Positions 56,489 through 64,000 of a DNA stretch of 64,000 nt are shown here, in pieces (the first letter of the stretch is position 1; every line of letters starts with the position of its first letter). Source of the DNA: an uncultured Clostridium sp. (GTDB lineage: Bacteria; Bacillota; Clostridia; Clostridiales; Clostridiaceae); the NCBI GenBank assembly GCA_937927335.1, contig CALBDU010000091.1:9327-73326 (forward strand), in the 5' to 3' direction. A model generated the notes under the pieces. The model saw only the letters and a program-made list of their open reading frames with translations, was not told the DNA's origin and did not search any database. Both the position numbers and the translations under genes were made by a program.

Positions 56489-57400
56489 TTAAAATAATGC
56501 TTCAGCAAAGGCTTCAGGATCAAATTCCTGAAGATCGTCAATGCCCTCTCCCACACCTATAAGCTTAACCGGAATTCCAAGCTGGTGTTTGATGGATATA
56601 ACGATTCCGCCTTTTGCAGTACCATCCAGCTTGGTTAGAATAATACCATCTATTTTTGCAACGCTCATAAACTGCTTTGCCTGTTGAACAGCATTTTGAC
56701 CGGTGGTGGCATCCAGCACCAGCATGGTGGTTTTATTGGCCTGGCTGTACTCCCTTTCAATAACCCTGTTTATTTTTCCAAGCTCATCCATCAGGTTTTT
56801 TTTGTTATGGAGCCTGCCTGCAGTATCGCATAGCAATACGTCCACGTTTCTTGCTTTCGCAGCCTGGATTGAATCAAAAACCACTGCGGCAGGGTCTGAG
56901 CCCTCCTGATGCTTTACGATGTCAACACCCGCCCTTTTGCTCCAAACCTCCAGCTGGTCAATAGCAGCAGCTCTGAAGGTGTCTGCAGCAGCCATAAGCA
57001 CCTTGTAGTTTTTACTTTTGAGCTGGGCTGCCATTTTCCCAATGGAGGTAGTTTTTCCAACTCCATTTACACCGATTACCAGGATAACCTGAGGAATCTG
57101 TTCGGGATTTATTGACCCCTTTTCATTACCCAGCATTTCTGCAATAACAGCCTTTAGACAATCCTTTACCAAAGCTGGATCCTTAATTTTCTCTTCTCTT
57201 ATTTTCAAACGAAGTCTTTCAATTATTTCTACAGAGGTATCAACTCCTACATCAGCAGTAATCAATATTTCTTCAAGCTCTTCGTAAAGGTCCTCATCAA
57301 TAATCACCGCACCTGTAAGCACAGATGAAATTTTGTCAGTAAAGTTGTCCTTTGTCTTGGTAAGTCCGGTTTTCAGTTTATCAAATAAATTATTCAGCAT
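56489..57400 (-). CDS. ftsY: Signal recognition particle receptor FtsY
   Basis: FtsY is the membrane-docking GTPase for SRP. The protein (303 residues) has a short N domain and the G domain with VIGVNGVGKTTSIGKMA, LLCDTAGRLHNKKNL, and ILTKLDGTAKGG. The long acidic A domain of E. coli FtsY is absent, as in other Firmicutes. The ATG at 57400 has AAAGGAGAG upstream and lies 1 nt after the smc TGA. The frame is open to 57484, but those residues overlap smc and are not family-like. Confidence 0.96.
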   Translation of the reverse strand: MLNNLFDKLKTGLTKTKDNFTDKISSVLTGAVIIDEDLYEELEEILITADVGVDTSVEIIERLRLKIREEKIKDPALVKDCLKAVIAEMLGNEKGSINPEQIPQVILVIGVNGVGKTTSIGKMAAQLKSKNYKVLMAAADTFRAAAIDQLEVWSKRAGVDIVKHQEGSDPAAVVFDSIQAAKARNVDVLLCDTAGRLHNKKNLMDELGKINRVIEREYSQANKTTMLVLDATTGQNAVQQAKQFMSVAKIDGIILTKLDGTAKGGIVISIKHQLGIPVKLIGVGEGIDDLQEFDPEAFAEALF

Positions 57401-57401
57401 A

Positions 57402-60400
57402 TCAATCTCTCCTTTTACTAAAGTCCACGGAAACAATTTTTGAAACACCTTTTTCCTCCATGGTAACCCCGTAAAGCGCATCACTGACTTCCATTGTTCC
57501 CTTTCGGTGGGTAATTACTATAAACTGTATGTCTTTCGAAAATTTCTTAAGAAATTCTGCATATCTTGTAACATTGGCATCATCCAGTGCGGCTTCTATC
57601 TCATCAAGGATACAGAAGGGAGTAGGCTTCATTTTTAGTATTGCGAACAGCAGTGCTATTGCGGACAATCCTTTTTCACCGCCGGACAGCAGGTTTATGT
57701 TTTGAAGCTTTTTCCCAGGGGGCTGTACTTCAATGTCAATAGTTCCTTGCAGCTCATCACCTTCTGCAATTAAAAGGTCTGCGCTGCCACCTTTGAACAG
57801 CTCCTGGAAGGTTTCATTAAACAGCTTTCTAAGGACAACAAAATTTTCTCTGAATACTTCCCTCATCTTTTCAGTCATTGTTAAAATAAGATGATTTAAT
57901 TCTTCCTTGGAATTATTCAAATCCTCCCGCTGTGTTTCCATAAAGCTTATCTTATCGGTGAGTTCCCTGTATTCCTGTATTGATCCTGGATTTACAGTAC
58001 CCAGTGCTGCTATTTCGGCTTTAAGCAAAGCTATTTCATTTTTAAAGGAGTTCATATCCCTGATTTCACTTTTATAAACTGCAGCCTGCTCATAGGTTAA
58101 GCCCATTTCATCATTAAGTCTGGCAAGGTGTATATTTTCCTCTGTTTCATATTTTCCCCTTGAAACCTCCAGTCTGTGAAGATCATTTTCCTTTTTATAC
58201 AAGGAGGCTTTGATATCTTCACATTCTTCCTGGTTCAGTTTTAGTTTTTCCTTAATTTTTAGTTTATCCAGATTTAAAGAATTAATAGTATTATTGACAG
58301 ATTCAATTAATTGGTTTTTTTCTTTTATAAGTATACTGTTTTTATTAATTGTTTCTGTACATTGAGCCAATGTGATAAATGCATTTTCCCTTTCAGAAGA
58401 AATTTCCGACTTTCGCCCATTAACACCAGCGGTTTCATCATTAAGTCTATTAAGGTTTTCTATACAGTTTTGTATGATTTCATCCAGCTGAGCCCGTTTG
58501 ATTTTCGATTCCGTAAGCTCATCCTTCTGCAGCTTAACAGAATCTTCCTTTTCTGATATATAAGCTTCCAGATTTTTAATTTCAAGCTCTTCATCTTGTC
58601 TTAAGCAATTAAGTCGTTCAATCTCCAGATTGTAACCGTCTATTTTGGAATTTTCCTCCTTAATCCCTTCAGTAAGCTTGTTTATTTCATTCCGGCTGGA
58701 GGCAGATCTTTGCTCCATTCTTGATATGTCAAGATCAAGGGCAGAAACCTTACCCTTAAGCCTAGTAATTTCAATTTTTCTATTATGGATTTCTTCCCTG
58801 TATTCTGAATTTTTGTCGTTAAGCTCTTTAACCCTAATCCTTGAATTGTGAAGGTCCAGCTCCAGAGACTCTATATCTCTAATTGTGTCTGAAAGCTTCT
58901 GTGTTAACTCCTCAATTTCCCTTTTCCTTCCTATGACATTGGTGCTTTTATGGTAAGTACTTCCACCGGTCATGGAACCACTTGCATTGATAACTTCTCC
59001 TGTCAAGGTAACAATTTTATATGAATAAGCAGTTTTTTTCGCAATTTTCAAAGCAGAATCCATGTCAGCGCTTATAAGGGTTCGTCCAAGCAGGTAGCTG
59101 ATGGCATTTTCGAATCTGCTGTCATATTTGATGAGAGATCCGGCTTCCCCAAGGTATCCGCTTATATCTGCCAATTCTTTCAGGCCTGAGGCCTTTTTAG
59201 GCTTTATTATTGATAACGGCAGAAAGGTTGCTCTTCCAAGATTATTGGTTTTTAAATAATCTATAGACCTTTTTGCCACCTCTTCATTAACTGTTATAAC
59301 ATCGGAAATGCTGCTGCCCAGAGCTGTTTCCAAAGCTGTTTCAAATTCCTTTGGAACCTCAATTACATCTCCCAAAAGAAAACAGGAGCCGGCAGCCAGC
59401 TTTAACCTGCCTTCTGAGATATCCTGAAATAATGCTTTTACTGCTTTATTATAGCCTTCATGTCTTTTATCCATGTTAACAAGCATATTTCTGTTTGCTT
59501 CCAGCTTATTTTGAAGCTGATTGAGCTTTTTTAACTCAATATCCTTTTCCTGAATATGACTGTTAAGTTTAACTGCATTATTCTGGTTCTCTTTGATCTT
59601 ATTTTCAAGCTCCACAGCCAATATATTATTATTATTTATTTCGTTAAGCAATTCTGACTTTGCTTTGGTATTTGCAATAATGGAATCCTCAAAATCCCTC
59701 ATTGACTTTTCAGCAAGTTCTATACTGCTTTTATGTATATTAAGGTTGTTTTCTGTTAGAGAGAGCTTGTTTTTCATATCAGAAATCTGTTGGATGATAT
59801 TTATCTGATTGTTCTTGAGAATTGTCAGCTTTGATGACTTTTCAACAGTATATCCTTCTGCCTGAGTTATCTGTTCCTCAAGATTATTGATTTGGGCTTC
59901 CAGCAGACTGCTTTCATCATTTTTTGCTTTTAAAAGTTCCTGATACCCTGTTGCAGACTGATTTATTTTATTCAGCTTCAAATCAAGCTCCAGAGCTTCC
60001 CTATCTGCCTTTTCAATATATGAATTGAGATTGTTCATTTTTTCCAAGGTTAGATTATTATCAGCCTCAAGGTTGTTTAGTATGGACTTGGTTTCATAAA
60101 TATCCTTACTGCCGTCACTGAGGGAGACATCAATTTTTTCAATTTCACTGGACAGCTCTCCTTGTTTAACCTTTAGAGTGCTTTCCTGAAGCCTTAGGCT
60201 GCTTGTCTCATCTTCAAGGAGCTTAAGCCTTTTCACCAAATTATCTATTACCTTTTGATTGTCATCAATTAAAGTAACAAGGATATTCAGTTCCTTAATT
60301 TTTAATTTATCGGAAAGCTCAATAAATCTTTCAGCTTTTTCTGCATCGAGCTTTAATGGATCCAATCTTTCCAGAAACGTATCAAGGATATCGTTAATTC

Positions 60401-60968
60401 TAACAAGGTTCTGCTCTGTATTGTAAAGCTTCTTTTCGGCTTCTTCTTTCCTGAATCTGAATTTTACAATTCCTGCGGCTTCTTCCAGAAGACCTCTTCT
60501 ATCCTCTTGTCTGCCGCTTAATATAGCTTCGATTTTGCCCTGGCCTATTATTGAGTAGCCTTCCCTGCCTATGCCTGTATCCATAAACAGCTCATGAATA
60601 TCCTTAAGCCTGCAGCTGGTATTGTTTATTAAATAATCACTGTCACCGGAGCGGTAAAGCCTTCTGGAGATAGTTACATCTGAAAATTCCAAAGGGAGCT
60701 TCATATCGCTATTATCCAGCACCAGGGATACCTGGGATAATCCCACTGGTTTTCTGTACTGGGTACCAGCAAATATAACGTCCTCCATTTTTCCGCCTCT
60801 AAGGGTTTTTATGCTCTGTTCACCAAGTACCCACCTTACGGCGTCGGAGATATTGCTTTTCCCGCTGCCATTAGGCCCTACTATTGAAGTAATGCCGTTT
60901 TTAAAAATTATCTCTGTTTTATCTGCAAATGATTTAAAGCCCTTTATTTCAATAGATTTTAAAAACAT
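57402..60968 (-). CDS. smc: Chromosome segregation protein SMC
   Basis: SMC forms ATP-driven rings with ScpA/ScpB that extrude DNA loops from the origin. The 1,188-residue protein has an N-terminal ATPase half (SIVGPNGSGKSNISDAVRWVLGEQS, Walker A near 32-39), a first coiled coil, the hinge (about 510-680), a second coiled coil, and the C-terminal half (NLLSGGEKGLSAIALLFAIL signature, CILDEIEAALDDANV Walker B). The length matches B. subtilis (1,186). AAGGAG precedes the ATG at 60968. It sits between a 32-codon ORF and ftsY. Confidence 0.97.
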   Translation of the reverse strand: MFLKSIEIKGFKSFADKTEIIFKNGITSIVGPNGSGKSNISDAVRWVLGEQSIKTLRGGKMEDVIFAGTQYRKPVGLSQVSLVLDNSDMKLPLEFSDVTISRRLYRSGDSDYLINNTSCRLKDIHELFMDTGIGREGYSIIGQGKIEAILSGRQEDRRGLLEEAAGIVKFRFRKEEAEKKLYNTEQNLVRINDILDTFLERLDPLKLDAEKAERFIELSDKLKIKELNILVTLIDDNQKVIDNLVKRLKLLEDETSSLRLQESTLKVKQGELSSEIEKIDVSLSDGSKDIYETKSILNNLEADNNLTLEKMNNLNSYIEKADREALELDLKLNKINQSATGYQELLKAKNDESSLLEAQINNLEEQITQAEGYTVEKSSKLTILKNNQINIIQQISDMKNKLSLTENNLNIHKSSIELAEKSMRDFEDSIIANTKAKSELLNEINNNNILAVELENKIKENQNNAVKLNSHIQEKDIELKKLNQLQNKLEANRNMLVNMDKRHEGYNKAVKALFQDISEGRLKLAAGSCFLLGDVIEVPKEFETALETALGSSISDVITVNEEVAKRSIDYLKTNNLGRATFLPLSIIKPKKASGLKELADISGYLGEAGSLIKYDSRFENAISYLLGRTLISADMDSALKIAKKTAYSYKIVTLTGEVINASGSMTGGSTYHKSTNVIGRKREIEELTQKLSDTIRDIESLELDLHNSRIRVKELNDKNSEYREEIHNRKIEITRLKGKVSALDLDISRMEQRSASSRNEINKLTEGIKEENSKIDGYNLEIERLNCLRQDEELEIKNLEAYISEKEDSVKLQKDELTESKIKRAQLDEIIQNCIENLNRLNDETAGVNGRKSEISSERENAFITLAQCTETINKNSILIKEKNQLIESVNNTINSLNLDKLKIKEKLKLNQEECEDIKASLYKKENDLHRLEVSRGKYETEENIHLARLNDEMGLTYEQAAVYKSEIRDMNSFKNEIALLKAEIAALGTVNPGSIQEYRELTDKISFMETQREDLNNSKEELNHLILTMTEKMREVFRENFVVLRKLFNETFQELFKGGSADLLIAEGDELQGTIDIEVQPPGKKLQNINLLSGGEKGLSAIALLFAILKMKPTPFCILDEIEAALDDANVTRYAEFLKKFSKDIQFIVITHRKGTMEVSDALYGVTMEEKGVSKIVSVDFSKRRD

Positions 60969-60983
60969 GTATGAAACAACTCC

Positions 60984-61082
60984 TTATAGGTTAAAAAGCA
61001 TAGGAACCAAGCCTACTATAAAAATAAATATTACAAAGTATATTAATATTTTAGTCATCTTTTCCCGTGCAGCTTTTTTCAT
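60984..61082 (-). CDS. Small single-pass membrane protein (32 residues)
   Basis: An ORF of 32 codons plus stop starts with ATG at 61082, one base after the TAG of the radical SAM gene, with AAGGTG 6 nt upstream. It ends at 60984, 15 nt before the smc ATG. The peptide has a basic N-terminus (MKKAAREKMTK) followed by a strongly hydrophobic helix (ILIYFVIFIFIVGLVPMLF). This is the layout of a small inner-membrane protein with the N-terminus inside; it recalls the short DUF4044-type proteins of Firmicutes, though I cannot confirm the family. Coupled placement between two conserved genes and a good ribosome binding site make it likely real. Function unknown. Confidence 0.65.
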   Translation of the reverse strand: MKKAAREKMTKILIYFVIFIFIVGLVPMLFNL

Positions 61083-61083
61083 T

Positions 61084-62163
61084 CTAACACCTTCTATTAT
61101 CATTTTTAATATTATAATATTTTTCTGATATGTATTCAAACAAGCTCAGATCTCTTTTGGCTGAATTCGATACCAATGTGAGGCTGCCTCGACTAAGGCT
61201 GGAATCATATATCACCTGAATTTCAAATTCTTCAGCCAATTCCTTGTAGAATTGTTTTTTGTTTGCATAAAGCTTTGAAATATCCCTTGGATTAATATAT
61301 AAGGCAAATTTTTTATCTGAACCTGCTGAGGAAGCAATCATATCGCACAGCAGGCTTCCTTCCATCAATTCCCTGAAAGCGGGATGAAAGGGCCCAGCTG
61401 CGATTTCCTTTCCGGTGTTTATTTCCTCTGTAGGCTGAAGGCCTACACGGATAACGTTGATACCGTGGCTCGTCAGCATGCCATATACAACCTTTGAAAT
61501 TTCTACAGCCTGATTTAAGCTATAGGGCTGGTATTCTCCCCTTTGAAGAAGGTTTTCCATTTCAGTATTTTTAATAACTAATGCAGGGTATATCCTGCAA
61601 ATTTCAGGTTTCATTTCAATAACCTGCAGGGTGGTATCTATGTCTTTTTCAGGTGTATCTCCAGGCAGCCCCAGCATTATCTGATGTCCCAGAGTAAAGC
61701 CATATTCCTTAATAAGAGCTGATGCTCTCACTGCATCCTCAGCACTGTGTCCTCTGAAGGATTTTTCCAGCACTTCAGGGTCCATGGATTGTATACCAAG
61801 TTCTATTACATCTACTGAGTAATTCTTTAGATGCTGAAGGATTTTATGGTCAATATAATCAGGCCTGGTGGATAGATGTATCATATCTATCAATTTTTTA
61901 TCTTTGAATTCCTTTGCTATGTTTAGCAGCTCTGCTTGCTTATTTATATTGATTGCAGTAAATGTACCGCCAAAAAAAGATACTTCAATTATTGCATTTT
62001 TATTTTTAATGGTGTCAAGATATTGATTTATAGTATTTCTGGTATATGCTGCATCCACCAGATTATCTGAGCCGGTGATAGTGCTTTGGTTACAGAAGAC
62101 ACAACTGTGGGGACAGCCCTCATGGGGAACAAATATAGGTATAATATAATGGGATTTACTCAT
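61084..62163 (-). CDS. Radical SAM protein, Elp3/YhcC-like
   Basis: The 359-residue protein has the radical SAM cluster motif in PHEGCPHSCVFCNQ (C-x3-C-x2-C, residues about 17-24), EVSFFGGTFTAI, and the LGIQSMDPEVLEKSFRGHSAEDA and LGHQIMLGLPGDT segments of Elp3-type enzymes. It lacks the C-terminal acetyltransferase domain of true Elp3 (about 550 residues), so the tRNA U34 reaction cannot be assumed. Substrate unknown. It overlaps the end of rnc by 8 nt and leads into the small membrane ORF and smc; clostridial genomes often show rnc-elp3-like-smc. Confidence 0.88.
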   Translation of the reverse strand: MSKSHYIIPIFVPHEGCPHSCVFCNQSTITGSDNLVDAAYTRNTINQYLDTIKNKNAIIEVSFFGGTFTAININKQAELLNIAKEFKDKKLIDMIHLSTRPDYIDHKILQHLKNYSVDVIELGIQSMDPEVLEKSFRGHSAEDAVRASALIKEYGFTLGHQIMLGLPGDTPEKDIDTTLQVIEMKPEICRIYPALVIKNTEMENLLQRGEYQPYSLNQAVEISKVVYGMLTSHGINVIRVGLQPTEEINTGKEIAAGPFHPAFRELMEGSLLCDMIASSAGSDKKFALYINPRDISKLYANKKQFYKELAEEFEIQVIYDSSLSRGSLTLVSNSAKRDLSLFEYISEKYYNIKNDNRRC

Positions 62164-62860
62164 GTTCTCCCTCCAGCAGGGTTAAAGCCTCTCTGGCTGC
62201 ATACTGTTCAGCCTCTTTTTTGCTGTACCCTGTTCCATATCCCTTGATTCTGGAATCAATTAATACCCGGCAGGAAAATTTTCGCCTGTGGGGAGGACCC
62301 TCCTGATCGAATATTTCATATTCGATTTTTGCATCCCCTGTTTTTTGCAGTTGTTCCTGGAGTCTGGTTTTAAAGTCAATAACGATATTATTGGCAGCAG
62401 CCTTTGAAATTGTATCCATAAAACTAGAAAGTATGAATTCCCTGGCAGTTTCCATTCCCTTATCGAGATAAATAGAAGCTATTACTGCTTCCACGCTGTC
62501 GGCAAGAATAGATGTCCTTTCCCTGCCGCCTGTGAGTTCTTCACCCTTGCTCATGTTTAAATATCTGCCAAGCTGCCAGACCTTAGCTATTTCATAGAGG
62601 GAGTTTTCACAAACTATTAATGCTCTTATTTTAGTGAGTTCACCTTCTGTCTTATTTTTGAATTTATTAAAAAGATATTCCGTTATACATAGCTGGAGTA
62701 CTGAATCACCTAAGAATTCCAGCCTTTCATTATATTTAACTCCTTTTTTTCCGTTTGCATAGGAGCTGTGTGTAAGTGCTGTAATAAAAAGGTTTATATT
62801 GTTAAAATTCAGGTTCAGTCTGCTTTCCAGCTCCCTAACCATAGATTCATTTATTTCCAT
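62156..62860 (-). CDS. rnc: Ribonuclease III
   Basis: RNase III cuts double-stranded RNA, including rRNA precursors and regulatory duplexes. The 234-residue protein has the catalytic segment NERLEFLGDSVLQL (signature around residues 44-57), a second acidic site near 118-121, and a C-terminal double-stranded RNA-binding domain (DFKTRLQEQLQKTGDAKIEYE, SKKEAEQYAAREAL). AAAGGAGATATT precedes the ATG. Directly upstream lies a 46-nt near-perfect hairpin, a plausible substrate of the enzyme itself. Confidence 0.96.
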   Translation of the reverse strand: MEINESMVRELESRLNLNFNNINLFITALTHSSYANGKKGVKYNERLEFLGDSVLQLCITEYLFNKFKNKTEGELTKIRALIVCENSLYEIAKVWQLGRYLNMSKGEELTGGRERTSILADSVEAVIASIYLDKGMETAREFILSSFMDTISKAAANNIVIDFKTRLQEQLQKTGDAKIEYEIFDQEGPPHRRKFSCRVLIDSRIKGYGTGYSKKEAEQYAAREALTLLEGEHE

Positions 62861-62873
62861 AATATCTCCTTTT

Positions 62874-62919
62874 CAGTATATTCTTCAGTTTATAAGAAAA
62901 TAAACTCAAGAATATACTG
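62874..62919 (-). promoter_or_regulatory. Long hairpin in the rnc leader, candidate RNase III self-cleavage site
   Basis: Two 20-nt arms (62919-62900 and 62893-62874) pair at 19 of 20 positions (one G-G mismatch) around a 6-nt loop. It ends only 5 nt before AAGGAG of rnc and is not followed by a T-run, so it is not a terminator. About 20 bp of duplex is enough for RNase III cutting; autoregulation through a leader stem is known for E. coli rnc. Confidence 0.55.
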
Positions 62920-62931
62920 GTTTTTTTACAA

Positions 62932-62961
62932 ATTTAAAGCCCCGTATTATAACGGGACTTT
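62932..62961 (-). terminator. Hairpin terminator of acpP
   Basis: AAAGTCCCGT and ACGGGGCTTT (one G-T pair) form a 10-bp stem with loop TATAAT on the minus strand, followed by AAATTTG. The T-tract is weak, so some read-through into rnc is expected. Confidence 0.6.
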
Positions 62962-62965
62962 AATT

Positions 62966-63199
62966 CTATTCTTCTGAATGTGCTTTTATGTAATTTACTA
63001 CATCTCCAACGATTGATATTTTTTCTGCATCTTCATCCGGTATTTCAATATCGAATTCAGTTTCAAGAGCCATAATTAATTCAACAATATCAAGAGAGTC
63101 AGCTCCTAAATCATCAACAAAGGATGATTCCATAGCAATCTCTTCGGCATCTATTCCAAGTTGGTCAGATATAATATCCCTAATTTTTTCAAAAATCAT
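62966..63199 (-). CDS. acpP: Acyl carrier protein
   Basis: ACP carries growing fatty acids on a phosphopantetheine arm. The 77-residue protein has the attachment site Ser35 in DDLGADSLDIVEL and the acidic helix II typical of AcpP. It lies between plsX and rnc, the standard plsX-(fab)-acpP-rnc order; the fab genes are not between them here. AGGAGGTG precedes the ATG. Confidence 0.97.
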   Translation of the reverse strand: MIFEKIRDIISDQLGIDAEEIAMESSFVDDLGADSLDIVELIMALETEFDIEIPDEDAEKISIVGDVVNYIKAHSEE

Positions 63200-63231
63200 T
63201 GTCTCACCTCCTAAAAAGCTATTATAAATAA

Positions 63232-63260
63232 ATAATATTACATAACTATTTATGCGTCAA
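63232..63260 (-). promoter_or_regulatory. acpP promoter
   Basis: -35 TTGACG (63260-63255), 17-bp spacer, -10 TATTAT (63237-63232), in the plsX-acpP gap. Confidence 0.75.
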
Positions 63261-63268
63261 TAAATATA

Positions 63269-64000
63269 TTATAATTTTCTCTCCAATTCCTGCTGAATCT
63301 TTGGGATTACATCATTATCATAGCATATTTTAGCCTGAAGCACTGCATTCTTAAATGCTTTCCCGTTGGAGCTGCCATGAGCCTTAATGCAGATTCCCTT
63401 TGTTCCAAGGAATGCTGATCCGCCATATTCTGTATAATCAAATTTCTTTTTAAATTTATTAAATACAGGCATTAAAAATAATCCGCCGATTTTTGATTGG
63501 AAGGAACTCTTTATTTCCTTTTTCAACATACTGAAAATATTCATAGCAACTCCCTCATACATTTTCAAAACGGTATTTCCAACAAAGCCGTCGCATACCA
63601 GTATGTTTACATCGCCGTTTGTAACCTCCCTGGGCTCTACATTTCCAACAAAATTAAATTCAGTGTTCTTTAAAAGCTGGTATGCAGCTTTAGTTAATTC
63701 ATTGCCCTTTTCAGCTTCCGCACCTATATTAATTAACCCTATGGAAGGATTGTCAACACCTAGTACATTTTCATAGTAAATCTTTCCCATTAGTGCAAAT
63801 TGATACAGGAAACCGGGTTTACAGTCTACATTTGCCCCTGCATCCACTACCATAAAGGGTGCATTTTTTCCAGGCATCACGGGAGCCAAAGCCACCCTTT
63901 CTATTCCGCTGAGCCTGCCTATTATAAACGAGGCTCCTGCCATGATAGCACCAGTGCTTCCGGCAGAAATAAGAGCATCTGCTTCGCCACTTTTAACCAG
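63269..64000 (-). CDS. plsX: Phosphate acyltransferase PlsX (5' end beyond window)
   Basis: PlsX converts acyl-ACP to acyl-phosphate, the first step of phosphatidic acid synthesis in Firmicutes. The frame is open to the window end: 19 codons (LVKSGEADALISAGSTGAI) precede the internal ATG at 63943, so the N-terminal part lies outside. The visible 243 residues contain ISAGSTGAIMAGASFIIGR, VVDAGANVDCKP, GLINIGAEAEKGNELTK, LVCDGFVGNTVLKMYEG and GGSAFLGTKGICIKAHGSSN, all typical of PlsX. It lies upstream of acpP, its partner in supplying acyl chains. Confidence 0.95.
   Translation of the reverse strand: MVKSGEADALISAGSTGAIMAGASFIIGRLSGIERVALAPVMPGKNAPFMVVDAGANVDCKPGFLYQFALMGKIYYENVLGVDNPSIGLINIGAEAEKGNELTKAAYQLLKNTEFNFVGNVEPREVTNGDVNILVCDGFVGNTVLKMYEGVAMNIFSMLKKEIKSSFQSKIGGLFLMPVFNKFKKKFDYTEYGGSAFLGTKGICIKAHGSSNGKAFKNAVLQAKICYDNDVIPKIQQELERKL

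Noticed and set aside
1..64000. CRISPR array, tRNA or rRNA genes, prophage block
   Set aside because: No regularly spaced repeats, no tRNA-like cloverleaf and no run of phage genes were found; only the intron and one recombinase gene are mobile-type.

Overview
The window is AT-rich, uses strong GGAGG-type ribosome binding sites with many GTG and TTG starts, and carries low-GC Firmicute core gene clusters. Gene content and order (spoVS, spoIIIE-type ftsK, tepA, codY, polC, rny, mlpA-like peptidase; purB-ptsH-aspB near spoVS-rny-recA-pgsA-rimO) point to a spore-forming Clostridium or close relative. This is inferred from gene order and motifs only. Every gene lies on the minus strand except one, yraN.

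Read in the direction of transcription (right to left), the regions are: plsX (cut by the window end)-acpP; rnc-radical SAM-small membrane ORF-smc-ftsY; ylxM-ffh-rpsP-khpA-rimM-trmD-rplS-lepB-rbgA-rnhB; the lone plus-strand yraN; comM-alaX-dprA-topA; codY; rpsB-tsf-pyrH-frr-uppS-cdsA-dxr-rseP-ispG-polC; rimP-nusA-ylxR-L7Ae-infB-rbfA-nrnA-truB-ribF; rpsO-pnp-M16 peptidase; ymxH-dapG-tepA-ftsK-rimO-pgsA; recA; rny; spoVS; a polyprenyl-phosphate sugar pair (UbiA-type prenyltransferase plus GT-C glycosyltransferase) joined to aspB-ptsH; purB; and the 5' part of a tyrosine recombinase gene. Most of this is translation, RNA decay, chromosome handling and envelope-lipid machinery.

The clearest departure from ordinary content is recA, split by a 2,889-bp group II intron (8668-11556) that encodes an LtrA-like reverse transcriptase/maturase/HNH protein. 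Splice sites, domain V, and EBS1, EBS2 and delta pairings with the recA exons can be read directly. The exons join in frame to about 358 codons. The intron is transcribed from a consensus promoter carrying a perfect LexA (SOS) box, so intron expression should follow DNA damage. Unspliced message would give a RecA truncated seven codons into the intron.

Other second-look items are: a 46-nt near-perfect hairpin just upstream of the RNase III start (possible self-cleavage site); a tandem-terminator leader ahead of rimP-nusA; L19, S15 and S2 leader candidates; a sigma-H promoter for spoVS overlapping the rny terminator; an untracked 32-residue membrane ORF between the radical SAM gene and smc; divergent yraN/comM promoters sharing one -35 hexamer; and paired palindromes, one with tyrosine-recombinase core-site geometry, upstream of the recombinase gene. 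No tRNA, rRNA, CRISPR array or prophage block was seen.
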